Source: Pyrinomonadaceae bacterium
GTDB taxonomy: Bacteria > Acidobacteriota > Blastocatellia > Pyrinomonadales > Pyrinomonadaceae
DNA: 48,448 bases
Direction: 5' to 3'
NCBI GenBank assembly: GCA_019186825.1
Contig: JABARP010000009.1
Coordinates: forward strand, 48,370-96,817
Under the pieces are notes generated by a model. It made no database searches. It had not been told where the DNA came from and saw only the letters and a program-made list of their open reading frames with translations. Positions 1-9,028 of the stretch are shown piece after piece (position 1 is the first letter of the stretch; the number at the start of each line of letters is the position of its first letter). The position numbers and the translations under genes were made by a program.

Positions 1-1074
1 AGTAAGGTCGGTGTTGGTCTGCGTAAAATTCCTGCCGCCGTCATTCGAGACCATCACGCCGTAGTTATTCGTCGCAATGAACACGCGATCGGGGGCATCA
101 GGATGGACCGCGATCGAATTGATCTCAAGGTTACGCTGTGTCGTAAGCGACCAGGATTTTCCGCCATTCACGCTCATCCAAAACCCCTCGGTCGTCGCTG
201 CATAGATCGTACCCTCGCGACTCGGGTGTTGAACGATGTCGCGTGTCCGGCGCGATTGCGACGGGATGCCGTTGATCTTCGACCAGCGCTCGCCGCCGTT
301 TTGAGATTCGTAGATGCCGCTGCACGCCGAAGCGACGATGTATTCCGGGTTTCGCGGGTTGATCGTGATCGCAAACACGTCGGAATCATCGATCATCCCG
401 TCGCGAATAAGCTTCCAGCTCGCGCCCGCATCCGTCGTCTTATACGCACGCCACCACGTGCCGGCATATATCGTTTTTGCATCTCGCGGATCGATCGCCA
501 GCGAATCGATGTTGACCGGCATTGTCGACGAAGAGATCTTTTTCCAGCTCGCACCGGAATCGTTCGAGATCCAAGCACCGTCGGTAGTACCGGCAACCAG
601 GATCGAAGGATCGGTCGGCGATTGAGCAAGCGAATGGATCGAGGCCTTGTGCAGCTCTTTCGCCTCCTTCCAGGTCACGCCGCCATCAATAGAGCGGAAA
701 AAGCCGCCCGGGGCCTTATGCCTGTGGCCGGAGGCGTAAATGATCTTCGAATCGCGAGAATCAACGATCAAGTTGTCCAAGATGAGCTGCGGTTCATTCA
801 GATTTGCGAGCAGCCGCCAACTCTTCCCCGCATCGGCAGACGTAAAGATCTGGCCGTCGAGCGTGCTGATATAAAGCCGATCCTTGTCCTTCGGGTCGAT
901 CGTTACCACACGGACATCGCCACCGTCAGGCCCGGTCACGGTCCATTTTGTAAAGGCAGCCTTATCGGGATCAGACGGCACGATCTCGATGCCCGCGAAC
1001 GACGGTACGACGCCAAGAAAGGCAAAAATGACAAGAAGCGTAACGCTGCGATGAAACAAACTCACTTTTGGCAT
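1..1074 (-). CDS. BNR/Asp-box repeat exported protein, 3' end cut by window edge
   Basis: The frame is open from an ATG at 1074 to the window edge (358 codons) with no stop, so the C-terminus is missing. The N-terminus has a basic start and a hydrophobic stretch ending in a likely signal-peptidase site (VVPSFAG). Seven or so Asp-box-like units follow (for example TSADAGKSW, SIDGGVTW, SNDSGASW, TTDAGASW, SVNGGKSW), spaced by segments such as IDPRDAKTIYAGT. This is the pattern of a sialidase-like or VPS10/YCF48-like beta-propeller. Asp-boxes are structural, so no enzymatic activity can be claimed; many such proteins are not sialidases. It is probably exported to the periplasm or outside. A different frame on the plus strand is open over the same DNA but has no protein-like features. 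Confidence 0.8.
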   Translation of the reverse strand, partial: MPKVSLFHRSVTLLVIFAFLGVVPSFAGIEIVPSDPDKAAFTKWTVTGPDGGDVRVVTIDPKDKDRLYISTLDGQIFTSADAGKSWRLLANLNEPQLILDNLIVDSRDSKIIYASGHRHKAPGGFFRSIDGGVTWKEAKELHKASIHSLAQSPTDPSILVAGTTDGAWISNDSGASWKKISSSTMPVNIDSLAIDPRDAKTIYAGTWWRAYKTTDAGASWKLIRDGMIDDSDVFAITINPRNPEYIVASACSGIYESQNGGERWSKINGIPSQSRRTRDIVQHPSREGTIYAATTEGFWMSVNGGKSWSLTTQRNLEINSIAVHPDAPDRVFIATNNYGVMVSNDGGRNFTQTNTDLT

Positions 1075-1283
1075 AGGGTAATTGAATCGGGGTAAGACCA
1101 GCTTGAAATCTCCGCTTCGATCAAAGGCTCGCCCAAAAGTCGGCGATCCCGCATAAAAACTAGATGCTAACGGACTGTACTTCGTTTGCAGCAATTCGAG
1201 GAATAGCACGCACCGAAAACCCTATTGTAGCGAACGATGGAAGACAGGGCAAATATTTTTAAGCGCTTAAGCCAAACAATGCA
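1075..1283. other. Intergenic region upstream of the BNR gene
   Basis: About 280 bases separate the BNR gene start from the stop of the next gene. The right part holds a terminator, listed separately. The rest should contain the promoter of the BNR gene, but I see no convincing -35/-10 pair and no small ORF. Confidence 0.4.
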
Positions 1284-1323
1284 GAAAAGCGGCCGAGGCT
1301 TGTGATGTAAGCCTCGACCGCTT
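1284..1323 (-). terminator. Intrinsic terminator of the beta-barrel/PKD protein gene
   Basis: On the minus strand a 15-bp stem (arms 1309-1323 and 1287-1301) with one G-U wobble encloses a 7-base loop and is followed by TTTTCTG. Read on the plus strand the wobble becomes a C-A mismatch and there is no T tract, so it acts for the minus-strand gene ending at 1359. Confidence 0.8.
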
Positions 1324-1358
1324 GAAATGTTCACCTACAAGGTGAAGCTATTTAGCAG

Positions 1359-3782
1359 TTACGGTGTCGGAGCTTCCGCAGCTGCCGGCTTGACCCAGAA
1401 CTTGGTGTATTCACCCTGTCCGTTGTCGCCGCCGTCAACAAATACAACACGGTTCTTGTCGTATTTGCGGAAGTTGATCGCCTTCATGATCTGTGCTCTG
1501 CGATGACGCATTTGAGCAGGCGTACCGTAATTGATGATGTATCCGGTCGCGGTCGGATCGTTGTTCAACTGGATATAGAAGTTGTCAACACGAGCCTTGA
1601 CCTCATCATCTTTCTGCTTGCCGAACTCATCAACGAGAGACGGGTGAGCCTTGTCCGAAATGCCTGCTGTTTCACTTGCCGTATTCGGGCAGTGGCAGTT
1701 CTCATCGAGGCCGCCGATCTCAACCGTAGCAGTAACCGACGTGTTCGCCATTTCGGACGTGGTATCGACGGTGATGCTCGAGGTGCCTTGGCCGCTCGAG
1801 ATCGTACCCGCGGAAACCGTCCAGTTGTAGGTAACGTTGGCACCACCGCTGACATTCGCAGTGAAGGTCATCGACTGTCCAGGGCTCGTGATACCGGCAG
1901 GGCCGCTAACAGAGACGCTCGGGCAATCGCATACCTTGACACAGTCAGCACACTCTTCGACGGTGATGGTCTTGGTATCAGTCTTACCGCAAACACCGCA
2001 GCCATCGTCAACGCCGGTCGTGATCGTGTAGGTTCCCTTCTCAACACCGGAGAGATCCCATGTTACGTTCGCACCCGAACCGACAATGCGTCCGCCCGAA
2101 ACGGTGTAGTTGTATACAAGAGGATCGTTCTCAGGATCCGAAGCACTCGTCGAAACACTGATCGAACGGCTGTCGTCGCACGAACCAGATGCCGACTTAT
2201 AACCCGGCTGGCAGCCAAGGGTGATCTTGGTGTCGCTCAAGGTTACGCTGTTGATGCTGGCCGGCTGATTGACGAGTTCTTTTGCACGCTCGTTCCTGCG
2301 GCCGACGAAGAACTGAACGATGTAGCCGTGCGGATCGCCCGATTGGCGGAACCCCGGAGGCACGCCCCTCCAGCTGGTCGTGTAGGTCTGAGCCGAGCAG
2401 GCCCCACTCGTCTGGATGAATGCACACGGGTTTGTGACGCTAGCGCTGAAGCTCTCATCTTTATCAAACCAGCTGTCATCCTGCTGATTGAAGTTATACC
2501 GATAAGCAAAGCTCATACCTGCCCAGCGGGTAAAGAAGACGCGGGCACCCGCAATACCATCCATCGGATGGTTCTCGAAGGCGTTTGGCGTACGTCCGCC
2601 GATATAACGGGTAGCACGCAGCTCAACGATCGGCTGGAACCACTTGTTGACCGGGAAATCGGCACCGATCGCTGCCTGAACTTCATCCGGACGATCAAGA
2701 AGCGTGTATGTTCCGCCAGGAAAATCGCCCTTAGCGGCTGACGTCCAATTGTACCCAATGTTCGCCGAAAGGTTTGCCCATTTTGCGACGCGAACATCAG
2801 CAACGGCCGTTACCGCGAGATCTCCCCAATTTCCGCCCGGGCCTGCTCCACGCTGCATCTGGTTGAATCCTGCAAAGTCATTTGCATGATCGGTCCACCA
2901 GGTGTATGAAGCCACAAGACCAACACCAACAGGATTGTCAACGCTCGTCAAGCGAATCTTTCCGCCGAACGTAAACTGGTTGAAAGCGCTTTCGCCGTAG
3001 GTGCGATTGATGAACGGTGCATCAGGCAGATACGACGGTGCGAGCGTGAACACTGCAGGAACAGTGCCCTGAGGTGCACCCGTTGGGCCAATGATATTCG
3101 TCGTGCTAAGCACGAGGCCCGGCAGAATGCTGCCATAGACCGAGCCGATACCGCGGAAGTTGCTTGCCTTGCCGCTGTCGACTCCGCCCCCTAGCAGGGC
3201 ATTCGTGCCAGCCGGAAATCCGAATACCGGGCCCGAGTATGCCGGCGGGAGCAGCCCGTAAGTTCCGGCGTTGCCGCCAAAATACGGAAACTGAACGAAA
3301 GGAGCTCCGGCCGGGCGGTAAACCGCACCATAAGGGCTAACGCCGGGCGACATGACGATCGCCGGAGGCTGAACCCACTGGCCGTTGATCACAACTTTCG
3401 AATTCGGCAGATAGAAACCAGAAAGGTTCCGGGGCGAATTCACCTTGACCCCTTTGTAAAGGTCGGTCGTGAAGAAGAGCTCGATGTGATCGGTCAAACC
3501 AACCTGGAAGCTCAACGGCACGTCCGTAATATCAACATCACCGGGATCGCGGTCATAGTTGCTGACGGCAGCCGAGAAGGTGAACTCACCTTTCCGGAGA
3601 TTCTGCCCGTCGTAAACCGTAAAAAGACCGGTCGGGCCGCCGACAGCACCGCCGGTACCGACCGTAGGTGCAGTGTTTCTCGGGTCGCTGTCGGGACGCT
3701 GGTGCTTATTCTGCGCCACGACCGCGAATACGAGTGTCAAAATAACTAGCGTACTCAAGTACGCCTTCTTAGCGAGTTTCAT
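1359..3782 (-). CDS. Large exported outer-membrane beta-barrel protein with PKD-like domains
   Basis: About 807 residues. A signal peptide (LSTLVILTLVFAVVAQ) is followed by a segment of about 480 residues rich in Gly and aromatics with alternating patterns (FRGIGSVYGSILPG, VGVGLVASYTWWTDH, MSFAYRYNFNQQDDSW) typical of outer-membrane barrels. Two PKD/Ig-like domains come next (ENDPLVYNYTVSGG; GANVTYNWTVSAGTISSG), with cysteine pairs CGVCG and CADCVKVCDC. The last 80 residues form a compact alpha/beta-looking domain (TATGYIINYG...RRAQIMKAI...VVFVDGGDNG) that I cannot name. The ATG at 3782 is chosen because GGAGG lies six bases upstream; a GTG one codon earlier sits too close. It probably faces the cell surface; its function is unknown. 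Confidence 0.75.
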   Translation of the reverse strand: MKLAKKAYLSTLVILTLVFAVVAQNKHQRPDSDPRNTAPTVGTGGAVGGPTGLFTVYDGQNLRKGEFTFSAAVSNYDRDPGDVDITDVPLSFQVGLTDHIELFFTTDLYKGVKVNSPRNLSGFYLPNSKVVINGQWVQPPAIVMSPGVSPYGAVYRPAGAPFVQFPYFGGNAGTYGLLPPAYSGPVFGFPAGTNALLGGGVDSGKASNFRGIGSVYGSILPGLVLSTTNIIGPTGAPQGTVPAVFTLAPSYLPDAPFINRTYGESAFNQFTFGGKIRLTSVDNPVGVGLVASYTWWTDHANDFAGFNQMQRGAGPGGNWGDLAVTAVADVRVAKWANLSANIGYNWTSAAKGDFPGGTYTLLDRPDEVQAAIGADFPVNKWFQPIVELRATRYIGGRTPNAFENHPMDGIAGARVFFTRWAGMSFAYRYNFNQQDDSWFDKDESFSASVTNPCAFIQTSGACSAQTYTTSWRGVPPGFRQSGDPHGYIVQFFVGRRNERAKELVNQPASINSVTLSDTKITLGCQPGYKSASGSCDDSRSISVSTSASDPENDPLVYNYTVSGGRIVGSGANVTWDLSGVEKGTYTITTGVDDGCGVCGKTDTKTITVEECADCVKVCDCPSVSVSGPAGITSPGQSMTFTANVSGGANVTYNWTVSAGTISSGQGTSSITVDTTSEMANTSVTATVEIGGLDENCHCPNTASETAGISDKAHPSLVDEFGKQKDDEVKARVDNFYIQLNNDPTATGYIINYGTPAQMRHRRAQIMKAINFRKYDKNRVVFVDGGDNGQGEYTKFWVKPAAAEAPTP

Positions 3783-3948
3783 CACATTCCTCCGCCGAAA
3801 AAATTGAAAGTCAAAAAGTTTGGCTGCTTACAGCCGGTTAAATGTTGAAAAATCAACTTGCATTATTACACAGCAGTCAGATCTTTCCAAGTAGGAAAAG
3901 TCCAAGCTACCCAACAGTTAGTCGAAAAAGCTTACGCTAATGTCAGCA

Positions 3949-3977
3949 ATTTAAACGGGAGTAAAGCGCAAAGTCAA
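3949..3977 (-). promoter_or_regulatory. Possible sigma70-type promoter for the beta-barrel gene
   Basis: TTGACT (3972-3977, read on minus), a 17-base spacer and TTAAAT (3949-3954) give a fair match to -35/-10 elements about 165 bases upstream of the ATG. The remaining leader shows no feature I recognise. Confidence 0.35.
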
Positions 3978-4025
3978 GATGCGGATCACCCGCATGACAA
4001 AAATCTCCCGATAAAACACTAAACC

Positions 4026-4067
4026 AAACCGCTCGTAAAATCAAGGGTTTTTAGCGATTTGCGGTTT
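4026..4067 (-). terminator. Weak candidate terminator after gdhA
   Basis: Downstream of the dehydrogenase stop, AAACCGC and GCGGTTT can pair across a loop of about 28 bases and are followed on the minus strand by GGTTTAG. The loop is long and the T tract poor, so this is only a candidate. Confidence 0.3.
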
Positions 4068-4074
4068 TGCCTTC

Positions 4075-5364
4075 TTAGGCATAGATACCACGCATCCGCG
4101 TATCGTATGCAACACGATCGATCGCTAGCATATATGCGGCCGTTCTCGAGTCAACATCGTGCTTTTCAGCATAATGTACAAGCTCGTTAAAACTTGCGAC
4201 CATTTTTTCTGCAAGGCGATTGTTGACCTCTTCCTCTGACCAGAAATAGCCCATTCGGTCCTGGACCCATTCAAAATACGAGACCGTAACGCCGCCCGCA
4301 TTCGCCAAAATGTCTGGAACAACAAAGATCCCCTTGTCATGAAGGATCTTGTCGGCTTTTGGTGTCGTCGGGCCATTTGCACCTTCGGCGAGAATTCTGC
4401 ATTTGATCCTATCCGCATTCTCAGAAGTGATCTGATTCTCGGTGGCACACGGAGCCAAAACGTCGCATTCGATCTCGAGCAATTCCTTATTATCGACGAA
4501 TTCGACATCAGGATATCCCTCGAAAGAGCGATTTTTTTCGAGATATTCAAGAACGTGCGGTATATTCAGCCCTTTAGGATTGTAAATGCCGCCGCCGATC
4601 TCCGAGATCCCAACCACCTTATAGCCTGCCTCATACATCAGTCTTGCGCCGAGGCCGCCCACGTTCCCGGAACCCTGGACGACGATCGACGTCTTGTCAG
4701 GCGTCAGGTTGAGTCGTTTTACCGCTTCGCCGATCGAGATCAGCAGGCCTCGGCCCGTGGCCTCGCGACGGCCGAGACTCCCGCCGAGTGCGACCGGTTT
4801 GCCGGTCACGACGGCAGTAACGGTGTGTCGAGCGTGCATGGAATACGTGTCCATTATCCAGGCCATCGTCTGCTCGTTCGTATTCATGTCCGGTGCCGGG
4901 ACATCCTTGTCCGGTCCGATGAAGTCGATCAACTCAGCTGTATATCGGCGGGTCAGGCGCTCGAGTTCGCCGATAGACATCTGCCGCGGGTCACAAATGA
5001 TCCCGCCCTTTCCACCGCCGAAAGGAACGTTAACGACCGCGCATTTCCAAGTCATCCAAGCCGAAAGCGCCTTGACTTCGTCGATATTCACATCGGGAGC
5101 GTAACGAATTCCGCCTTTTGCAGGACCGCGAGCGAAGTTGTGCTGTACGCGGAAACCTTCGAACACCTGGATGTGTCCGTCATCCATTCGAACGGGGACG
5201 TAAACCTTTATCTCGCGACTCGGTACTCTCATGACCGCATAAAGGTCGTCTTCAAGCCCAAGGAGCTTCGCCGCCCGATCGAATCTTTCACTCATCGCTT
5301 CGAACGGATTCTTCTCATCGCTACCCTTGAATCGCCGCATATCATCGGCCATCGGATTTGCCAT
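4075..5364 (-). CDS. gdhA: Glu/Leu/Phe/Val dehydrogenase family, probable glutamate dehydrogenase
   Basis: About 429 residues, the usual length of hexameric bacterial glutamate dehydrogenases. It catalyses reversible oxidative deamination of glutamate to 2-oxoglutarate and ammonia with NAD(P). The substrate domain carries GPAKGGIRY (K83) and the family signature [10 protein letters not shown] (K119); the Rossmann domain has GSGNVGG at 231-237, followed by an acidic residue (ISE) at the end of the next strand, which would favour NAD but is not decisive. The ATG at 5364 is preferred over a TTG at 5382 because the GGAG ribosome site overlaps the TTG; the spacing to the ATG is rather long (about 12). 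It lies 23 bases after larE on the same strand and is likely co-transcribed with it. Confidence 0.92.
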   Translation of the reverse strand: MANPMADDMRRFKGSDEKNPFEAMSERFDRAAKLLGLEDDLYAVMRVPSREIKVYVPVRMDDGHIQVFEGFRVQHNFARGPAKGGIRYAPDVNIDEVKALSAWMTWKCAVVNVPFGGGKGGIICDPRQMSIGELERLTRRYTAELIDFIGPDKDVPAPDMNTNEQTMAWIMDTYSMHARHTVTAVVTGKPVALGGSLGRREATGRGLLISIGEAVKRLNLTPDKTSIVVQGSGNVGGLGARLMYEAGYKVVGISEIGGGIYNPKGLNIPHVLEYLEKNRSFEGYPDVEFVDNKELLEIECDVLAPCATENQITSENADRIKCRILAEGANGPTTPKADKILHDKGIFVVPDILANAGGVTVSYFEWVQDRMGYFWSEEEVNNRLAEKMVASFNELVHYAEKHDVDSRTAAYMLAIDRVAYDTRMRGIYA

Positions 5365-5387
5365 TTTTATATGATTCTCCAAATTAG

Positions 5388-6242
5388 TTAATTCTTTACT
5401 GTATCGCTGCTGACACTGACCGATCCGGAACGAAATCCTTCGAGATCAAGTGTCACAAACTTAAATCCTGATTCCTTTAATCCGCGGGCGATCCTTTCGG
5501 CGACTGCGGCGTCAAGAGCAGTCGGCAATTCCGCCGGTGAGATCTCGACCCTTGCGAGCTCGCCGTGAACCCGCACGCGGAATTCTCGGAAACCCATATC
5601 ACGCAGGATCGCTTCCGCTCGCTCAATTCGGGACAGCCTTTCGAGTGTAACGGGAACACCGACCGCAACTCGAGACGAAAGGCACGGACTCGCAGGTTGA
5701 TCCCAAGTTTCAAGGCCCGAAGTCTTGCTCAATTCCCTTATATCTTCCTTTGTAAATCCAAGTTCGGCGAGCGGGCTGTGCACGCCATGTTCGGCAGCTG
5801 CGACACGTCCCGGCCGATGGCCGCTGAGATCATCCGCATTTGTACCGTCAAGGATCACCGCTTTTTGGCCGTCAGCAACCTCCGAAAGCTTCGAATAGAG
5901 TTCGGATTTACAAAAATAGCACCGGTCCCCTTGATTCGCCGCGTACCTTGGGTCGGCAAGCTCGTCGGTATCAAGCATCAAAATATTGAAGCCGTTAGCC
6001 TTGGCGATCCTGACCGCACTTTCTCGTTGAAATTTTGAAACGCTGGGCGATAGGCCTATAACGCAAGTGGCATTCGGTCCGAGTTCTTCGGTGGCGACCT
6101 TCGCAAGGTAGGAACTATCTACACCTCCCGAGTATGCAACCAACACTCGCTGAAGTTTGCGCATCAGAAAACGCAGGGTGCGTTCCTTATCGGCCGGTGT
6201 AAGTTTCGCGGCGGCCGCGGCGATTTCCTGTAAGGCGATCAT
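5388..6242 (-). CDS. larE: LarE-family ATP-dependent sulfur transferase, three-cysteine type
   Basis: 284 residues. It has the N-type PP-loop SGGVDSS (38-44) of ATP pyrophosphatases and the LarE core ([17 protein letters not shown]). LarE makes the pincer nickel nucleotide of lactate racemase-type enzymes by adding sulfur to the pyridinium dinucleotide. The single-cysteine Lactiplantibacillus enzyme sacrifices its own cysteine; other members use three cysteines to hold a [4Fe-4S] cluster and act catalytically. Here C108, C111 and C187 fit the cluster type. No larA, larB or larC is in the window. The gene is first in an operon with the dehydrogenase and follows a good promoter. Start is the ATG at 6242; I see no strong ribosome site. 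Confidence 0.88.
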   Translation of the reverse strand: MIALQEIAAAAAKLTPADKERTLRFLMRKLQRVLVAYSGGVDSSYLAKVATEELGPNATCVIGLSPSVSKFQRESAVRIAKANGFNILMLDTDELADPRYAANQGDRCYFCKSELYSKLSEVADGQKAVILDGTNADDLSGHRPGRVAAAEHGVHSPLAELGFTKEDIRELSKTSGLETWDQPASPCLSSRVAVGVPVTLERLSRIERAEAILRDMGFREFRVRVHGELARVEISPAELPTALDAAVAERIARGLKESGFKFVTLDLEGFRSGSVSVSSDTVKN

Positions 6243-6275
6243 TCGGGAACAAAGCTCCGCTCAAATCGAACTAAA

Positions 6276-6304
6276 ATAATAACTTAGACGAGCGTGAGTG
6301 GCAA
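6276..6304 (-). promoter_or_regulatory. Promoter of the larE-gdhA operon
   Basis: On the minus strand TTGCCA (6299-6304), a 17-base spacer and TATTAT (6276-6281) form a good sigma70-type pair about 34 bases upstream of the larE ATG. Confidence 0.55.
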
Positions 6305-6352
6305 ACATCAGGAAGGATGTAACGGTATGCTGAGCGCGGTCCATATTGTGAG

Positions 6353-6361
6353 TGTTATAAT
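6353..6361 (+). promoter_or_regulatory. Extended -10 promoter for the TPR protein
   Basis: TGTTATAAT is a perfect extended -10 element (TGnTATAAT). The predicted start of transcription near 6368 is about 15 bases before the ATG at 6384. No clear -35 is seen, as is common with extended -10 promoters. Confidence 0.5.
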
Positions 6362-6383
6362 TCGATAAGCCTTAGTTCCTTAT

Positions 6384-7790
6384 ATGACTAGATCCGTTGG
6401 TCTGTTCATCTTTATTCTTGTTGTCGCTGTCTTCAGTGTCGTTGCCCAGACCGGAGATGAGCCTGATCTAGCAACGATGTTTCGTACCGCTCAGGACGTA
6501 CATGAGAAGGGCGATTACGCGAAGGCGATCGAACTATACAAAAAGATCCTTGAGGCCGCACCCGGACTGCCGGAAGCCGAATATCAGATCGGGTCTGCGT
6601 ACCTTTCACTAAGGAAAACCGCCGAAGCCGAAGAGGCATTTAGGAACGCCTCAAATTCACGCCCGGACTGGTCATTGCCGCTGACGGCACTAGGCGACCT
6701 GCTTGTGCGAAAGTACAAGACGGTCTCCGCAGGAGGAAGCGACGCCCAGGCGATCCGAACAGAGGCCGACGATGTTCTGCAGAAAGCCATTAAGCTCGAT
6801 GCCGATAATATTCCGGCCTGGGTCGCACTTGCTGATCTGCAGGCGGCCTGCAACGCTCCGGCCGAGACGATAAAGGCGACTCTCACCAAACTCCGCGAAC
6901 TGTCTGACGGCAAAGCGAATATTCCTGCCTCGCTGTGGGTCGTACGCAGTATCCTTGAGCGATCGCAGAACGACACTGCTGCTGCGAAAGAGAGCCTCAA
7001 GCGTGCACTTGCCGCCGCACCAGACGATCGCGGAGCATTGATCCTGCTTGGAGAATCTGAGCTTCGTGCCGGGGACGTGTACGCTGCCGGAGAGATCGTT
7101 CGAAGGCTTGAGGCCGATGGCGCGTCTGACCCTTCATTCATCTTGTTCAAAGCCCGGCTGCTTTCGGCCGAAGGCAAGCCCGAGGAAGCTTCCAAAATTC
7201 TTTCGTCGGTCAAGACCGCCGAAGCCCAAAAGCTTTCGGATTCGCTTCGTGTAGCTACGTCCGAAGATGCTCCCGACCTGGAGCGACGTCTAAAGGACGA
7301 TCCGAAGAATGCTGCCATCCTCGGACGGCTTTGCGTTATCGACCGAATAGCCGCTCCGGAAAAGGCTCTTGAATATTGCCGTAGGGCAAGCGAGGCAGAC
7401 CCCGAGAATATCGCACATGCAATCGGATATTCAGGTGCTTTGATCCAGGCAAAGCAATACGCTCAAGCTGCCGCCCTTGCGAAGAAACTTATCGAATTTG
7501 CTCCCGACAATGCGACCGCCCGCACGAACCTTGCGCTCGCTTATTTCGAGCTAAAGGCATATGCTCCGGCGCGAGAGCAGTATCAGTGGCTTGTCGACCA
7601 CAAACAGGGCTTGCCCGTTGCATATTATTTCCTCGCGATCACGCACGATCATCTTGCTGATTACCGCGATGCCGTGGCAAACTATCAATTATTCTTAAGA
7701 AATGCCGATCCGGCGAAGCATAAGCTCCAGATCGATCAAGTCACACTGAGGCTGCCGGCGGTTGAGAAACTGGCTCGCCAGTCGAAGTAG
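6384..7790 (+). CDS. Exported tetratricopeptide-repeat protein
   Basis: 468 residues. A signal peptide (FIFILVVAVFSVVAQ) is followed by TPR-like helical hairpins over almost the whole length, for example AEYQIGSAYLSLRKTAEAEEAF, written here only as positions about 64-86, then repeats near 145, 210, 340 and 385-440. The last repeats are the most canonical (TARTNLALAYFELKAYAPA; VAYYFLAITHDHLADYRDA). TPR proteins act as scaffolds in protein complexes; no catalytic domain is present. It is likely periplasmic. Two small exported proteins follow on the same strand (27-base gap, then a 4-base overlap), so the three probably form one transcript and may work together in the envelope. Confidence 0.82.
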   Translation: MTRSVGLFIFILVVAVFSVVAQTGDEPDLATMFRTAQDVHEKGDYAKAIELYKKILEAAPGLPEAEYQIGSAYLSLRKTAEAEEAFRNASNSRPDWSLPLTALGDLLVRKYKTVSAGGSDAQAIRTEADDVLQKAIKLDADNIPAWVALADLQAACNAPAETIKATLTKLRELSDGKANIPASLWVVRSILERSQNDTAAAKESLKRALAAAPDDRGALILLGESELRAGDVYAAGEIVRRLEADGASDPSFILFKARLLSAEGKPEEASKILSSVKTAEAQKLSDSLRVATSEDAPDLERRLKDDPKNAAILGRLCVIDRIAAPEKALEYCRRASEADPENIAHAIGYSGALIQAKQYAQAAALAKKLIEFAPDNATARTNLALAYFELKAYAPAREQYQWLVDHKQGLPVAYYFLAITHDHLADYRDAVANYQLFLRNADPAKHKLQIDQVTLRLPAVEKLARQSK

Positions 7791-7817
7791 CGACTTGAAC
7801 AAAGAGGTGTAAAAGAG

Positions 7818-8399
7818 ATGTTCGGTCCAGGCGTTCGCGTTTTGAGGTTTCGTTGGATCGGTGGACGTTTTGTCCGCCTTGCTGGCCTTTGCGGTATTCT
7901 CGTCGTTGGCACTCTCTCTTTTTCGACTTCCGCCGCTGCCCAAAAGCGAGATGCTCTCGATAGTGCACCTCCGCCGCTGCTTCTTGCATCAAAGGATGAA
8001 GTGGCCCGTATTCTCGCCCCCGAAGATAACGATGACAAGGCAAAGCTTTCCCTCGAATCGTTGGAAACGCATTTGTCGAATGCCGAAGCAGCAAGAACGA
8101 CGGGCGATCTGGACGGAGTTTATACGGAGCTTGGCAGCTTTTGTGCCATTATGCAGCGAACATTGAGTGCGTTGCTGGTTTATGACTCGCACGGACGCCA
8201 GGACCTTCGTGCCTTGAAGAGGTTCGACATCGGGCTTCGGAAATTCGTTCGCCGGCTCGAAAATCTTCGGGGAGAGCTGCCGGCTAACTATGAAGGTTTT
8301 GCCGTGCGGACGATCCACTACCTGCAAGACACTCGTGACGCGGCCCTTAAGCCAATGTTCGCTGATAACGTTGTCGCTGTACCGAATTCTGACCGATGA
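7818..8399 (+). CDS. Small exported protein of unknown function
   Basis: 193 residues. The N-terminus is basic, then hydrophobic (LCGILVVGTLSFSTSAAAQ), a clear signal peptide with cleavage near residue 41. The mature part looks all-helical and charged, with no cysteine cluster or known motif (for example SLESLETHLSNAEAARTTG). An AGAGGTG ribosome site precedes the ATG. Its stop overlaps the next start (ATGA), which indicates translational coupling. I do not recognise the family. The size, export signal and helical mature part resemble the next gene, but I see no clear sequence similarity between them. Confidence 0.7.
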   Translation: MFGPGVRVLRFRWIGGRFVRLAGLCGILVVGTLSFSTSAAAQKRDALDSAPPPLLLASKDEVARILAPEDNDDKAKLSLESLETHLSNAEAARTTGDLDGVYTELGSFCAIMQRTLSALLVYDSHGRQDLRALKRFDIGLRKFVRRLENLRGELPANYEGFAVRTIHYLQDTRDAALKPMFADNVVAVPNSDR

Positions 8400-8956
8400 T
8401 CGTGCGTAAACTCGCCTATACACTTCTTGCCTCGGCATTGATACTGGTCGTATCGGGAGCCGCGGCCGCACAACATCGCGACTACCTTACCGATAACGAG
8501 ATCGAGATCGTTCGCGATGCTCAACAATTGGACAATCGCGTCAATGTGCTCGTCAAGATAATTGACCGACGATTTACCGCTCTCGGCATAGATCCGAATT
8601 CACCTGCATCGGGTAAGAAGGACAAGACGGATTGGGGCCCTGAACCGACCGGTACACGCACCGAATTGCTCGGGGACATCAAGTCAATATTACAAAAGGC
8701 TATCGAGGACATAGACAATGTCGCCGAACGCCCTGATCTGATGGTCACGGACGTTACCGAACGAAAACCGAAAACCTTCAAAGAGGTCTTCCCGATCGCC
8801 GTTAGAAGTCTCGCCGCAGCGGCCGGTCGTTACAAGCCGTTACTGCAGGCGGAAGGTGCAAAAACCACCGATCGCGTCCAGACTGGGATCATAACCAACA
8901 TCATCGAACTCTGCGACGAGATCACGGCATCTGTTACGAAGCTCCCCTCTAAATAG
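8396..8956 (+). CDS. Small exported protein of unknown function, coupled to the preceding gene
   Basis: 186 residues. A signal peptide (LLASALILVVSGAAAAQ) leads into a helical mature protein: a first helix region around DNEIEIVRDAQQLDNRVNVL, a Lys/Asp/Pro-rich linker near residues 65-80, and a second helical half ending in IIELCDEITASVTKLPSK. There is one cysteine and no catalytic pattern. The ATG overlaps the previous stop by four bases. It is probably periplasmic. The family is not recognised; the tight coupling argues that the two small proteins are made in step and may interact. Confidence 0.7.
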   Translation: MIVRKLAYTLLASALILVVSGAAAAQHRDYLTDNEIEIVRDAQQLDNRVNVLVKIIDRRFTALGIDPNSPASGKKDKTDWGPEPTGTRTELLGDIKSILQKAIEDIDNVAERPDLMVTDVTERKPKTFKEVFPIAVRSLAAAAGRYKPLLQAEGAKTTDRVQTGIITNIIELCDEITASVTKLPSK

Positions 8957-9028
8957 TAGAGAACTTTCTGCTGCTTTTGCCCAACGCAAGGTTGCTGCAA
9001 AATCCCGCGTCAATTACACTCGTTCTTT

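Noticed and set aside
103..1095. Long open frame on the plus strand over the BNR gene
   Set aside because: Its protein is Arg/Ile/Asp-rich with no family features. The minus-strand frame has a signal peptide and Asp-box repeats, which cannot be accidental.
1503..2741. 412-codon plus-strand frame inside the beta-barrel gene
   Set aside because: Antisense shadow of the well-supported minus-strand gene; no domains and no ribosome site.
4339..5391. 350-codon plus-strand frame over gdhA
   Set aside because: Antisense shadow of a clearly recognised enzyme gene.
8957..9028. Possible glycine riboswitch upstream of gcvT
   Set aside because: Only 72 bases are available and no tandem glycine aptamer motifs are visible.
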